Shown here: piece after piece, positions 8,048-14,276 of the stretch | Numbering within the stretch: position 1 is the stretch's first letter | Layout: each line of letters begins with the position of its first letter | Source: an uncultured Saprospiraceae bacterium | Lineage (GTDB): Bacteria; Bacteroidota; Bacteroidia; Chitinophagales; Saprospiraceae | Direction of reading: 5' to 3' | NCBI GenBank assembly: GCA_934699305.1 | Contig: CAKUWM010000019.1 | Coordinates: 1 to 21,201 of the forward strand | DNA length: 21,201 bases | Made by a program: the position numbers and the translations under genes | Notes under the pieces: model-generated | Seen by the model: the letters and a program-made list of their open reading frames with translations, nothing else | What the model was told of the DNA's origin: nothing | Database searches by the model: none

Positions 8048-8307
8048 CTAATTCAAAAAACAGTCATCCTTTAAGGGGAATTGATTGTATATTTTTTGAT
8101 AATCCTCGCCAAAACCGAACCCGCTTCCCGCTATATAGATGATTCCCATTTGGTTGGAGTCCTCCGGCTGATAAACATCCATAAGCAACGCCATTCCCGA
8201 AATCATACCATAAACAACATTTTTTTGTTGTCTGACTTTGCCATCCTACGCCATCACATTGCTTAAGATGATGGTTGTGCATAAATGAATCCTATTATTT
8301 TTTTCAT
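8048..8307 (-). pseudogene. Truncated exported alpha/beta-hydrolase gene
   Basis: The ATG at 8307 (MKKIIG) overlaps the stop codon of the S9 peptidase gene (ATGA). After a one-base frame change, a signal-peptide-like segment (CTTIILSNVMA) meets a TAG where a CAG (Gln, giving the usual A-Q-D cleavage region) would be expected. The frame then reads KNVVYGMISGMALLMDVYQP and MGIIYIAGSGFGFGEDYQK. This is the N-terminal strand pair and oxyanion region of esterase or dienelactone-hydrolase-like alpha/beta hydrolases. It stops at 8048-8050 after about 85 codons, whereas the family is near 300, so the nucleophile, acid and histidine are missing. Three separate lesions (frameshift, stop, truncation) mark a decayed second gene of the peptidase operon. 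Confidence 0.6.
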
Positions 8308-10478
8308 TTTACCTGAAATTCCGAGTGACCGGTCTGCCATAGGAAAAAGCTCACAACGTCCGCCATAGCTTCAAAAGCCGTCGTTTTGGTATCGCCCATA
8401 CCGTGCCCTGCCTCAAAATCGACCGCGAACAAAACAGGCCTGTCCGAGGCATTTGCCGCTTGGAGCCTTGCCGCAAATTTGGCGGGCTCCCAAATAATGA
8501 CCCTCGGATCGTTCATGCCTGCCGTAACTAGGGTGGCCGGATACTTTTCCCCGTCCACGATATGCTGATAGGCATCCATTTCATAGAGGGCTACACATTC
8601 TACCGAATCTTTGACCGTTCCGAATTCTGAAATATTGGGAGGACCGTTCGGGGTAAATTCCATTCGCATTGCGTTCATGCACCCCACTTCGGGTATGGCC
8701 ACTGCAAAAAGGTCGGGACGTTCGGTCATGGCCCTTCCTATAAGGATACCACCGGCGCTCCCACTATAAATGGCCATTTTCTTTGGGGCACTATATTTTT
8801 CGGCCACAAGATATTCGGCGCAGGCAATAAGATCCTTCCAAGTATTCGGTTTGGTCGTCTTTCTCCCTGCTTGGTGCCAATGATCGCCCAATTCCCCGCC
8901 TCCCCTTACATGGGCCACGGCAAGAATGGCACCTTTGGTGGTAGGAAGCAAATAACTTGAGCTGAAAAAGGGTGCAATTGACATACCGTATGCCCCGTAT
9001 CCAAGAAAAAACACGGGATTGTTTCCGTCCTTTTTGAGGTCTTTGTGATGGATCAATGACAAGGGTACGAAAATGCCGTCATGCGAGGGCACCATGATTT
9101 CTTCCACAATTAGATCGGCATATTCCGGATATGCGGTCTGGGATGAAAGGTTTTCAAGAAGAAACTCCTGTTCTTTTGTAGAATAGCGATACCGCTGGTA
9201 ATCTGTGGTCCAACCACTTATAGAGACCCATAGGTCGGGATAAGCTGCTCCTTTTGAACTGATCACAATAGTCCCTGCCACCTTCGGAAGTTGGATCTGT
9301 ACCGCTTTTTTCCGACCTTTTGGAAGAAGGTACAGCTCTTGCTCTACCCCGTTTTTTGACACGGTATAGAAAAGTCCTTCACTGGTTAGCACAAATTGTA
9401 CAATTTTGCCCTCGGTACTTTCGGGTACCGTTATCTCGGCATTTTTCAGATTTGGAGCAACCATGGTGGTTTTCAATATCTTAAAGTTCGAGGCATTTTT
9501 AGGGGTATATACAAATAGGGAGTCTTTGGTAGGTTCAAAATCGTAAACTTCGTCCTGAAGCGTAAAAAGTGGTTGCCACTGGATTATTTCGGAATCTATT
9601 TCAGATGCAGGGGCCACAAAGATTTTCATGCGTGGGTCATCTGTAAGGGCAATGGCAAAAAGACGGTCGCTGCTCTTGTCATAGTGAACCATGGCGTACT
9701 CTTCTTCACGAATATCGAGGCCTGGATATTTCTGCTTGGAAAAAATCTCCCGATCATTGTCCGGTGATCGGCCAACGGTATGAAGAAAGTTCTTGCTGTT
9801 CAATAGGCGTTCCTTGTCGTAAATATCGCTCGAATTCCACCTTAGGTATAAAAAACGGTTTTCGTCCAACCAAGATACTTCGGCATACCAACAACGGTCT
9901 ATGACTTCCGGATATAGTTTCTTGGTCTTGACGTCCATAATCAACAGTTCCGAGTTTTCGGATCCGTTCGGGGCGATCTCAAAGGCTAATTTTGTGCCCT
10001 TAGGTGATGGGTGAAGTAACGAAATGACGTATTTTAAAGTGTCTCTTTTATAGTTTTCGGGGTCAAAGAGCATAATTTCCTCTCCTGTAAAACCGTCCCT
10101 ATAGAACAGCTTTCCGGTCTCATCTTCCGGGGTTTCCTTTAGATAGAAATACTTTTCGTTATTGGTGACCGTTAGTTGATAGGCTCTTACGCTTCTTCTT
10201 CCGTCGAATTCCCTCAACTTATCGATGAGGCCCCTCCTCCCCGGAATGTTGTTCAGTACCTTTCGGGCATAGGCGGACTGAAGCTTTAGCCAATTTGTGA
10301 AGGTGCTGTCCGAAACGTTCTCCATATATCGGTAGGGATCATCCACTTCCTTTCCGAAATAGGTTTCCGTTATCATGGTAACGGGTGCCAAAGGTGGCTT
10401 TTGGGATTGGTCCGATGGTTCAGTCTTGCACCCCCATAACAGTAGCGAGGTAAGGAAAAAGATCTTGAATTTTTTCAT
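8304..10478 (-). CDS. Prolyl oligopeptidase family (S9) serine peptidase, lipoprotein
   Basis: 724 residues, the normal size for S9A. The start MKKFKIFFLTSLLLWGC is a lipoprotein signal with lipidated cysteine 17, so it works in the periplasm or at the surface. The VDDPYRYMENV box near residue 45 is typical of prolyl oligopeptidase N-termini. A seven-bladed propeller would occupy the middle. The C-terminal hydrolase domain has the triad Ser574 (YSGSAGG), Asp657 (AGMNDPRV) and His692 (EAGHGMG), with GYGAYGMS and AVAHVRGGGELG as further family boxes. It cleaves short peptides, usually after proline. The stop overlaps the start of a decayed hydrolase gene, so the operon once had at least two genes. 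It is divergent from the LuxR-type gene. Confidence 0.92.
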   Translation of the reverse strand: MKKFKIFFLTSLLLWGCKTEPSDQSQKPPLAPVTMITETYFGKEVDDPYRYMENVSDSTFTNWLKLQSAYARKVLNNIPGRRGLIDKLREFDGRRSVRAYQLTVTNNEKYFYLKETPEDETGKLFYRDGFTGEEIMLFDPENYKRDTLKYVISLLHPSPKGTKLAFEIAPNGSENSELLIMDVKTKKLYPEVIDRCWYAEVSWLDENRFLYLRWNSSDIYDKERLLNSKNFLHTVGRSPDNDREIFSKQKYPGLDIREEEYAMVHYDKSSDRLFAIALTDDPRMKIFVAPASEIDSEIIQWQPLFTLQDEVYDFEPTKDSLFVYTPKNASNFKILKTTMVAPNLKNAEITVPESTEGKIVQFVLTSEGLFYTVSKNGVEQELYLLPKGRKKAVQIQLPKVAGTIVISSKGAAYPDLWVSISGWTTDYQRYRYSTKEQEFLLENLSSQTAYPEYADLIVEEIMVPSHDGIFVPLSLIHHKDLKKDGNNPVFFLGYGAYGMSIAPFFSSSYLLPTTKGAILAVAHVRGGGELGDHWHQAGRKTTKPNTWKDLIACAEYLVAEKYSAPKKMAIYSGSAGGILIGRAMTERPDLFAVAIPEVGCMNAMRMEFTPNGPPNISEFGTVKDSVECVALYEMDAYQHIVDGEKYPATLVTAGMNDPRVIIWEPAKFAARLQAANASDRPVLFAVDFEAGHGMGDTKTTAFEAMADVVSFFLWQTGHSEFQVK

Positions 10479-10795
10479 AGTTCGGATTGGATTATTTTAT
10501 AGAAGCTCTGTAGGATTTTCCTTAGTTCTTCAATAATGGAACATATTTCAATTATTCATACCGCCATAGCATCTGTCATTATAAAAACCTGAGTAAAACA
10601 TGGGGGAACAATAAAGTTCGGTGCACAGGGACATGGCCTTCAATACAGCTAAGGATCCGTCAACCTAAATTATTTCGATCTTATGGGCTTAGGATGGACA
10701 AAACCAAATGTATAACAATAAAAAAGTAAAAAATATAGGTATTTTTCCTTAATTTTAAAGGTGTCTCCTCCCAATCATCGTCAAAACAGTATCCT
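10479..10795. other. Divergent intergenic region, 317 bp
   Basis: This gap separates the divergent S9 peptidase and LuxR-type regulator genes and should hold both promoters. No clean TTTG...TAnnTTTG pair, strong hairpin or coding remnant was found on either strand. The side nearest the LuxR gene is very AT-rich. Confidence 0.5.
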
Positions 10796-11602
10796 ATGTA
10801 TTCCGAAAAACAAATACTCGCCCCTATAGATTTTGATACCTACCGGTCTTGTTTTGCCCGTGATAAAAGCCGCTTTGACCCAGTAGATTCCCTTACACAT
10901 TTTGCTCCCCTAATACAGAATTTTGAACGGTTGAACATGGGAAGGTACTTTTGGTTCATAGTGGATTTCCCTGAATGGGAACACTGTGCCGCAGGAGGGG
11001 ACGTGGAAAACCTCACCCCTTTCAGCACCTCGGAATTTTCGCAAATGAACCAATCGCTGTTACATGCGGCAACCTACCCCGAGGATACGCACAAGGTATT
11101 GACGTTTAGTCGTTTATGGGTAGATTTTTATGAGAAGTACGGGTATAGGGCCATGCGGGACTTTAGTATGTCCCTGATTTTTCGCATGATGAACGCAAAA
11201 AGGGAGTTTTATTGGATCATGGTACAATACCCCGATGCGCTTTTTGATGACCACGGAAAAATGGTGTACTCACTCGTGCTCGTAACGGACATTTCACATA
11301 TCAGGCATGATGGGGTCGCCATGATGAACGTAGTTAATCATAAAGACCATACGAGCCGGCAATTTTTATGTATGGGAGAGGATGTATCGTCCCATATGGA
11401 AATTACACTGCCCTCTTTGACAAGGCGGGAAGAGGAAATTTTACGCTTATTGGCAAAGGGACATGGTAGCAAACAGATCGCCTCGCTGCTACACTTGTCC
11501 GTCAAGACTGTGGACAACCATCGTCAGAACATGTTGCACAAAACAGGATCCAGTTCCTCTTCGGAGCTAGTCGGTCTTTGCATTCGAACAGGGATTATCT
11601 AA
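10796..11602 (+). CDS. LuxR-family transcriptional regulator
   Basis: 268 residues. The C-terminal 60 residues are a LuxR/GerE helix-turn-helix: LTRREEEILRLLAKGHGSKQIASLL, then HLSVKTVDNHRQNMLHKTG. The N-terminal part (about 1-190) has a PAS-like look (strand segments FYWIMVQYPDALFDDHGKMVYSLVLVTDISH), a layout seen in flavobacterial regulators that pair a sensor fold with a LuxR head. There is no receiver-domain phosphorylation motif. It is probably a DNA-binding one-component regulator; targets are unknown. The ATG at 10796 is the first Met of the frame and gives a complete fold. It is divergent from the S9 peptidase gene, a possible target. Confidence 0.85.
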   Translation: MYSEKQILAPIDFDTYRSCFARDKSRFDPVDSLTHFAPLIQNFERLNMGRYFWFIVDFPEWEHCAAGGDVENLTPFSTSEFSQMNQSLLHAATYPEDTHKVLTFSRLWVDFYEKYGYRAMRDFSMSLIFRMMNAKREFYWIMVQYPDALFDDHGKMVYSLVLVTDISHIRHDGVAMMNVVNHKDHTSRQFLCMGEDVSSHMEITLPSLTRREEEILRLLAKGHGSKQIASLLHLSVKTVDNHRQNMLHKTGSSSSSELVGLCIRTGII

Positions 11603-11623
11603 CTTTTCCATAAACCGAACGAT

Positions 11624-11785
11624 TCAAAATCCAACGATAAGGTTTGCCACATTTTTAATCTTGGGATTTTTGTGGTTTTTAAAGGCATTCAGGGCACAGT
11701 TCAGGGGCGTCAGGAACGTAGAATCCTTCCTATATATAGACTGACCACAATTTTTGCATAAACACAACAATTGCGCTTGATCCAT
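11624..11785 (-). CDS. Possible small Cys-rich protein, 53 residues
   Basis: ATG at 11785 opens a 53-codon frame starting MDQAQLLCLCKNCGQSIYRK, with a CxCxxC cluster (Cys 8, 10, 13) suggestive of a metal-binding knuckle, and ending NVANLIVGF. The first part (codons 2-16) recurs as a broken copy at 12731-12778. It is convergent with the LuxR gene, 21 bp from its stop. No family is recognised. It could be a genuine small zinc-ribbon-like protein or a reading frame carried by a dispersed repeat. Confidence 0.35.
   Translation of the reverse strand: MDQAQLLCLCKNCGQSIYRKDSTFLTPLNCALNAFKNHKNPKIKNVANLIVGF
11737..11784 (-). repeat. 48-bp repeat, copy 1
   Basis: This block, starting TAGACTGACCACAATTTTTG and ending CGCTTGATCCA on the plus strand, recurs at 12731-12778 with three mismatches in 48. 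The two copies are in direct orientation on either side of the HigBA locus, about 1 kb apart. On the minus strand it encodes the start of the 53-residue ORF. Confidence 0.85.
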
Positions 11786-11792
11786 AGTGTTG

Positions 11793-11939
11793 CTATTTTA
11801 TATTAAATGCCTTTCCCTTATCTGTCAAATAATATTGTTGCTGATGGCTAGTTGATTTATCGGGAATGGTCAATGCTACTAATCCAGTCTCTATAGCTAG
11901 CAGTAAATATGTTTTCCTACAACTCGATTGGCAAATCGA
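11793..11939 (-). pseudogene. C-terminal remnant of a winged-helix protein
   Basis: An open minus-strand stretch of 48 codons with no Met start reads LLLAIETGLVALTIPDKSTS, then QQQYYLTDKGKAF, then a stop at 11793-11795. The pattern (L/I)TIPDKPxSxxQxYxLTxKGK is typical of the C-terminal winged-helix module of AAA_4/Schlafen-like ATP-binding proteins and of some Fic proteins. The preceding body of such a protein is absent; the antitoxin stop lies only a few bases upstream. It is a relic beside the TA pair. Confidence 0.55.
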
Positions 11940-11944
11940 TATTT

Positions 11945-12232
11945 TTACATTTGAAGGCTCAGATTCAGTTTTGCTCCCAAAGCGTTGAAAATTCTCATTA
12001 CAGTTTCAAAAGTCACATTTCCGGTGCTATTTTCAAGTCTTGATATTTGCGCCTTCTTTACTCCAACTAATTCCCCTAATTGCTCCTGGGTCAGTTTTCT
12101 TTTCTTTCGGGCAGTTCTGATCATGTCGCCTATCAATTCGAGTTTTAACTCAAATTCATATTCATCCCTTTCTACGGTTCCCTTTTTCCCAATTAAAAGA
12201 TCCTCAGCCTGGTCTAAAGTGTAACTTTTCAT
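11945..12232 (-). CDS. HigA-type antitoxin, XRE-family HTH
   Basis: 95 residues. An N-terminal helical segment (about 1-30) is followed by a Cro/CI-type HTH at about 32-88: IGDMIRTARKKRKLTQEQLG, ELVGVKKAQISRLENSTGNV, FETVMRIFNALG. It would bind its own promoter and neutralise the toxin. Its ATG (12230-12232) overlaps the toxin stop by 4 nt (ATGA), so the pair is translationally coupled in the toxin-first order usual for HigBA. The C-terminal 26 codons have a diverged copy at 7842-7922. Confidence 0.9.
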   Translation of the reverse strand: MKSYTLDQAEDLLIGKKGTVERDEYEFELKLELIGDMIRTARKKRKLTQEQLGELVGVKKAQISRLENSTGNVTFETVMRIFNALGAKLNLSLQM

Positions 12233-12570
12233 TTCTCTTTATTTTTAAAATACGTTAGCCTAATTTTATCTGCCCTGTCGATTTCTTTTTTATCTACTTT
12301 ACTGGTTTTCTTTATAATCCCGTGGGTTGCCAAAACCAATGTCTCCGATTTGTCACCTTTATCCCAAAATGCGAGAAGTCGATATTGTATGCCAGAATAT
12401 AACGTTCTAAATTCCCAAATTTCGTCAGTTAATTTTTTGAAGAATTTTGGGTCGGATTGTTGCTCAGCCCTTCTTATGTTTTGAAATATTTTCTTTCTAG
12501 CCTTTAGGTTTTGTTTTTCGACGAATTCAAAAGCCCCTTCTAGTAATATAGTTTCAAATCGTTTTATCAT
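12229..12570 (-). CDS. HigB-type toxin, RelE/Gp49 family
   Basis: 113 residues from the ATG at 12570 (MIKRFETILLEGA). Features of the phage-derived Gp49-like/HigB family are clear: a helical N-terminus (EFVEKQNLKARKKIFQNIRR), EIWEFRTLYSGIQYRLLAFWDK in the beta-sheet, and LVLATHGIIKKTSKVDKKEI with the conserved H-G-(I/F)-x-K-K-(T/S) segment. These are ribosome-dependent mRNA interferases of the RelE fold. A longer reading from TTG at 12606 is unlikely because that codon lies inside the predicted -7 promoter box, and family members start at the MIKRF position. Translation is coupled to the antitoxin downstream. Confidence 0.9.
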   Translation of the reverse strand: MIKRFETILLEGAFEFVEKQNLKARKKIFQNIRRAEQQSDPKFFKKLTDEIWEFRTLYSGIQYRLLAFWDKGDKSETLVLATHGIIKKTSKVDKKEIDRADKIRLTYFKNKEK

Positions 12571-12595
12571 ATTGATTTTAAAGCCAAATAAAATA

Positions 12596-12626
12596 CAAAT
12601 ATACAAAAAGTTTCGTTTATTGTAAA
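12596..12626 (-). promoter_or_regulatory. Predicted Bacteroidota-type promoter of the higBA pair
   Basis: On the minus strand, TATATTTG (12603-12596) matches the Bacteroidota -7 consensus TAnnTTTG exactly. A TTTA at 12626-12623, 19 nt upstream, is one base off the -33 TTTG element. The implied transcript starts about 20 nt before the toxin ATG at 12570. Confidence 0.6.
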
Positions 12627-12730
12627 CTTATGGATCGATTTTTAATTCACCACAACGTTCCTGCTATGATAAATGGCCGTCGATAGACCATGCCCATTCC
12701 GATATGTCGACGCATTTTTTTCTTCCCCCA

Positions 12731-12814
12731 TAGACTGACCACAATTTTTGCCTAAACACAACAATTGGACTTGATCCACAATTGCGCTTGATCCACAACA
12801 ATTGCGCTTGATCC
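12731..12814 (-). repeat. 48-bp repeat, copy 2, with three tandem end units
   Basis: Positions 12731-12778 repeat 11737-11784 (three mismatches). The unit CAATTG(G/C)(A/G)CTTGATCC then recurs at 12779-12795 and 12799-12814, so the end of the repeat is present three times in tandem. The minus strand keeps the reading DQVQLLCLGKNCGQS but has no ATG and one cysteine replaced by glycine, so the small ORF is broken here. No protein-coding gene is recognised between 12607 and 13079. Confidence 0.8.
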
Positions 12815-12841
12815 TTAGATACTGTAGAATATGCCTTAAAC

Positions 12842-12875
12842 AAAAAAATCCGACCTATTTTCATAAGTCGGATTT
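12842..12875 (-). terminator. Rho-independent terminator of the original tRNA transcript
   Basis: AAATCCGAC (12846-12854) pairs with GTCGGATTT (12867-12875); read on the minus strand the stem is followed by seven Ts (12848-12842). It starts about 10 nt after the tRNA 3' end at 12885, the normal spacing for a tRNA terminator. Confidence 0.75.
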
Positions 12876-12884
12876 CCGTTTTTG

Positions 12885-12910
12885 CTCCCCCTCTTGGGCT
12901 CGAACCAAGG
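12885..12910 (-). other. tRNA 3'-end fragment (probably tRNA-Asn): displaced attachment site
   Basis: The minus strand reads CTTGG-TTCGAGC-CCAAG, a perfect 5-bp T-stem with the canonical T-loop, then acceptor strand AGGGGGA and discriminator G, with no encoded CCA. Acceptor AGGGGGA plus discriminator G fits a tRNA-Asn starting TCC(T/C)CCT. No anticodon arm, D-arm or 5' acceptor strand follows upstream; the sequence becomes AT-rich and unrelated. A 3' tRNA fragment next to its own terminator is what remains when an integrase inserts an element into a tRNA gene. The tRNA identity is inferred from this half only. Confidence 0.7.
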
Positions 12911-12936
12911 AGAGTAACCTTTTGTAATCCAACTAT

Positions 12937-12951
12937 TTGACAACTTGTCAA
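12937..12951. promoter_or_regulatory. Perfect palindrome near the island end
   Basis: TTGACAA-C-TTGTCAA is a 7-bp inverted repeat around one base, 27 bp inside the tRNA fragment. A further AT-rich 10-bp inverted repeat (12984-12993 with 13017-13026) lies between it and the SecB-like gene. These could be integrase or excisionase binding sites, or the end of the operon transcript. Confidence 0.35.
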
Positions 12952-13079
12952 CTTAATGGGTAACCGAATTGTATGCCTTATATATAATATTTAATTAAAT
13001 TAAGTTGCGTAGTTAGTAAATATTATGTCACCACACAAAATTAACTAAAGTGAGAAACTACTAAAATTACATTTTTTAA

Positions 13080-13502
13080 TTAATCCAGAACTTCAGACAA
13101 ATTAGCTTTTAACTCTTCACCAATATTAGCCATATTTAAGGTTGGCAAGGTAAGTGTAGACATCCCTGATAGGGCTGTCAAAGAAGTAATATAAGCACGT
13201 AGATATGGAAAAACTATAGCAGGTGCATTAAGTATAAATAGACTTTGTTTGTAATCTTCAATATTAGCACCTTCGGGATAAGTAAAAATAGAAATGGTAC
13301 TTAATTTAATATCAAATTTGTCCTCAAAGTCTTTTATCTTAACATCCAGCTTAAGATGAAACTGATTTAAATTAACGAAAATATATCCTTTAGGTGTAAA
13401 ATGAAGATTGATTTTATACTTTCCAGGCTCATTGAAAACTATATGACTTTCTCTTACTGAAAAGCTTTCAAATTGAATATTTGCATTAGATGGATTACTC
13501 AC
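13080..13502 (-). CDS. SecB-like chaperone of a toxin-antitoxin-chaperone module
   Basis: 140 residues. The segment FILNAPAIVFPYLRAYITSL (89-108) followed by LTLPTLNMANIG (117-128) matches the SecB signature (P-x-(I/V)-(L/V)-F-P-Y-x-R-x-x-(I/V)-(S/T)-x-L ... L-x-L-P/A-P-x-N). The preceding strands, ending in the SIFTYPEG segment, fit the SecB sheet. SecB is uncommon in Bacteroidota as a secretion factor, whereas solitary SecB-like proteins serve as chaperones for TAC antitoxins. The GTG start (13502) overlaps the antitoxin stop as GTGA, so the two are translationally coupled. Its likely job is to hold the antitoxin in a folded, toxin-blocking form; phage interference with it would free the toxin. 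It is the last gene of the operon. Confidence 0.7.
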   Translation of the reverse strand: MSNPSNANIQFESFSVRESHIVFNEPGKYKINLHFTPKGYIFVNLNQFHLKLDVKIKDFEDKFDIKLSTISIFTYPEGANIEDYKQSLFILNAPAIVFPYLRAYITSLTALSGMSTLTLPTLNMANIGEELKANLSEVLD

Positions 13503-13720
13503 GCTGCTAAATTATATGAATTTACAGGCACATTATATATTGTACCGTCTTCAGGTATATCATAATCCACTTGAAAGTGCGTTGCATTATATTCAAAAAC
13601 ATCCGAAAAACTTGGGCCTTGTAGGTCAAATGAAACTATTTCATCCCACTGCTTATTAAATTCTTCTTGAGACATATTGTCTAAAAGCGCTTTTAATTTT
13701 TTTGCTAACGGTGATTCCAT
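13499..13720 (-). CDS. Small antitoxin-like protein of the TAC module
   Basis: 73 residues. The N-terminal half is helical and charged (SPLAKKLKALLDNMSQEEFN, KQWDEI), followed by LQGPSFSDVFEY; this LAKKLKxLxDxMSQEEFxKxW...(E/Q)GP pattern is seen in small proteins beside toxins in Bacteroidota. The C-terminal 30 residues (FQVDYDIPEDGTIYNVPVNS) look extended and could be the chaperone-addiction segment that SecB-like partners bind. There is no DNA-binding motif, so autoregulation is not evident. It lies between the ART-like toxin (19-nt gap) and the SecB-like gene (4-nt overlap). The antitoxin role comes mainly from this position. Confidence 0.6.
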   Translation of the reverse strand: MESPLAKKLKALLDNMSQEEFNKQWDEIVSFDLQGPSFSDVFEYNATHFQVDYDIPEDGTIYNVPVNSYNLAA

Positions 13721-13739
13721 AATATTGTAAAATTACGCA

Positions 13740-14276
13740 TTAATCTGGATATATAACGGAAAAGGGATGCAAAAGTACTTCTTTAATATCTATAACGCAA
13801 ATTTGAACCCTCTGGTTTATAACCATATATTCTTTCTGGTCATCTTTGAAATATAGTTGTACACTGTTTTTATGAAAATCTGCTGCCCTAATCGATTTAT
13901 AGGGAAAAACTCCATTTTTTTTCATAAACATAATAATATTAGGAACAATTTTTTGCGAAGGGTCTTTAATTTTTTTGCTGTCAACAAAAACTCCTATAAT
14001 TTCAAGAAGCTCTTGCCAATGTGCAACACATCCTAGTAGATCAAAACATTCCTTAGATAAATCAATTCGACATCTGCCAATAACAAAATTTTTTCCCTGC
14101 TTACTATAAGAACCTTTTCCCCAAGCTATTGCCCAATCCATGTTTGTATCCCAAAAATAATAGCCATGACCGAGCCAAGCATCATTTCTTGTGCATTTAA
14201 ACGGACCTTCAAACTCGATTTCATCAATGTTATCCCTGTCTTCTAATGTTTGATATGCTGTAACTATACTACTCAT
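13740..14276 (-). CDS. ADP-ribosyltransferase-like toxin of the TAC module
   Basis: 178 residues. WLGHGYYFWDTNMDWAIAWG (34-53) has the ART/PARP core pattern G-x-G-(F/Y)-Y-(F/L)...A-x-x-(F/W)(A/G), and the C-terminal KEYMVINQRVQICVIDI (148-164) resembles the last ART strands (E-Y-V-(I/V)-x-x-x-x-(Q/R)-(I/V)). E149 is a candidate catalytic acid; the usual initial Y-H-G-T appears as YQTL, so the NAD-binding histidine is uncertain. The ATG (14276) overlaps the end of res by 8 nt, placing it in the restriction operon. Followed by a small antitoxin-like gene and a SecB-like gene, it fits the toxin of a CmdTAC-like system, whose known toxin ADP-ribosylates mRNA. The target here is unknown. Confidence 0.6.
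   Translation of the reverse strand: MSSIVTAYQTLEDRDNIDEIEFEGPFKCTRNDAWLGHGYYFWDTNMDWAIAWGKGSYSKQGKNFVIGRCRIDLSKECFDLLGCVAHWQELLEIIGVFVDSKKIKDPSQKIVPNIIMFMKKNGVFPYKSIRAADFHKNSVQLYFKDDQKEYMVINQRVQICVIDIKEVLLHPFSVIYPD

Noticed and set aside
8064..8282. 72-codon minus-strand ORF between the GDPD and S9 genes
   Set aside because: The neighbouring frame of the same strand gives recognisable alpha/beta-hydrolase sequence, so this ORF is an out-of-frame shadow of a pseudogene.
12229..12606. Longer HigB toxin starting with TTG at 12606
   Set aside because: That start lies within the TATATTTG promoter box, and family members begin at the Met at 12570.
12664..12951. 95-codon minus-strand reading frame
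   Set aside because: It runs through the tRNA fragment, the terminator hairpin and the tandem repeat units; no protein character.
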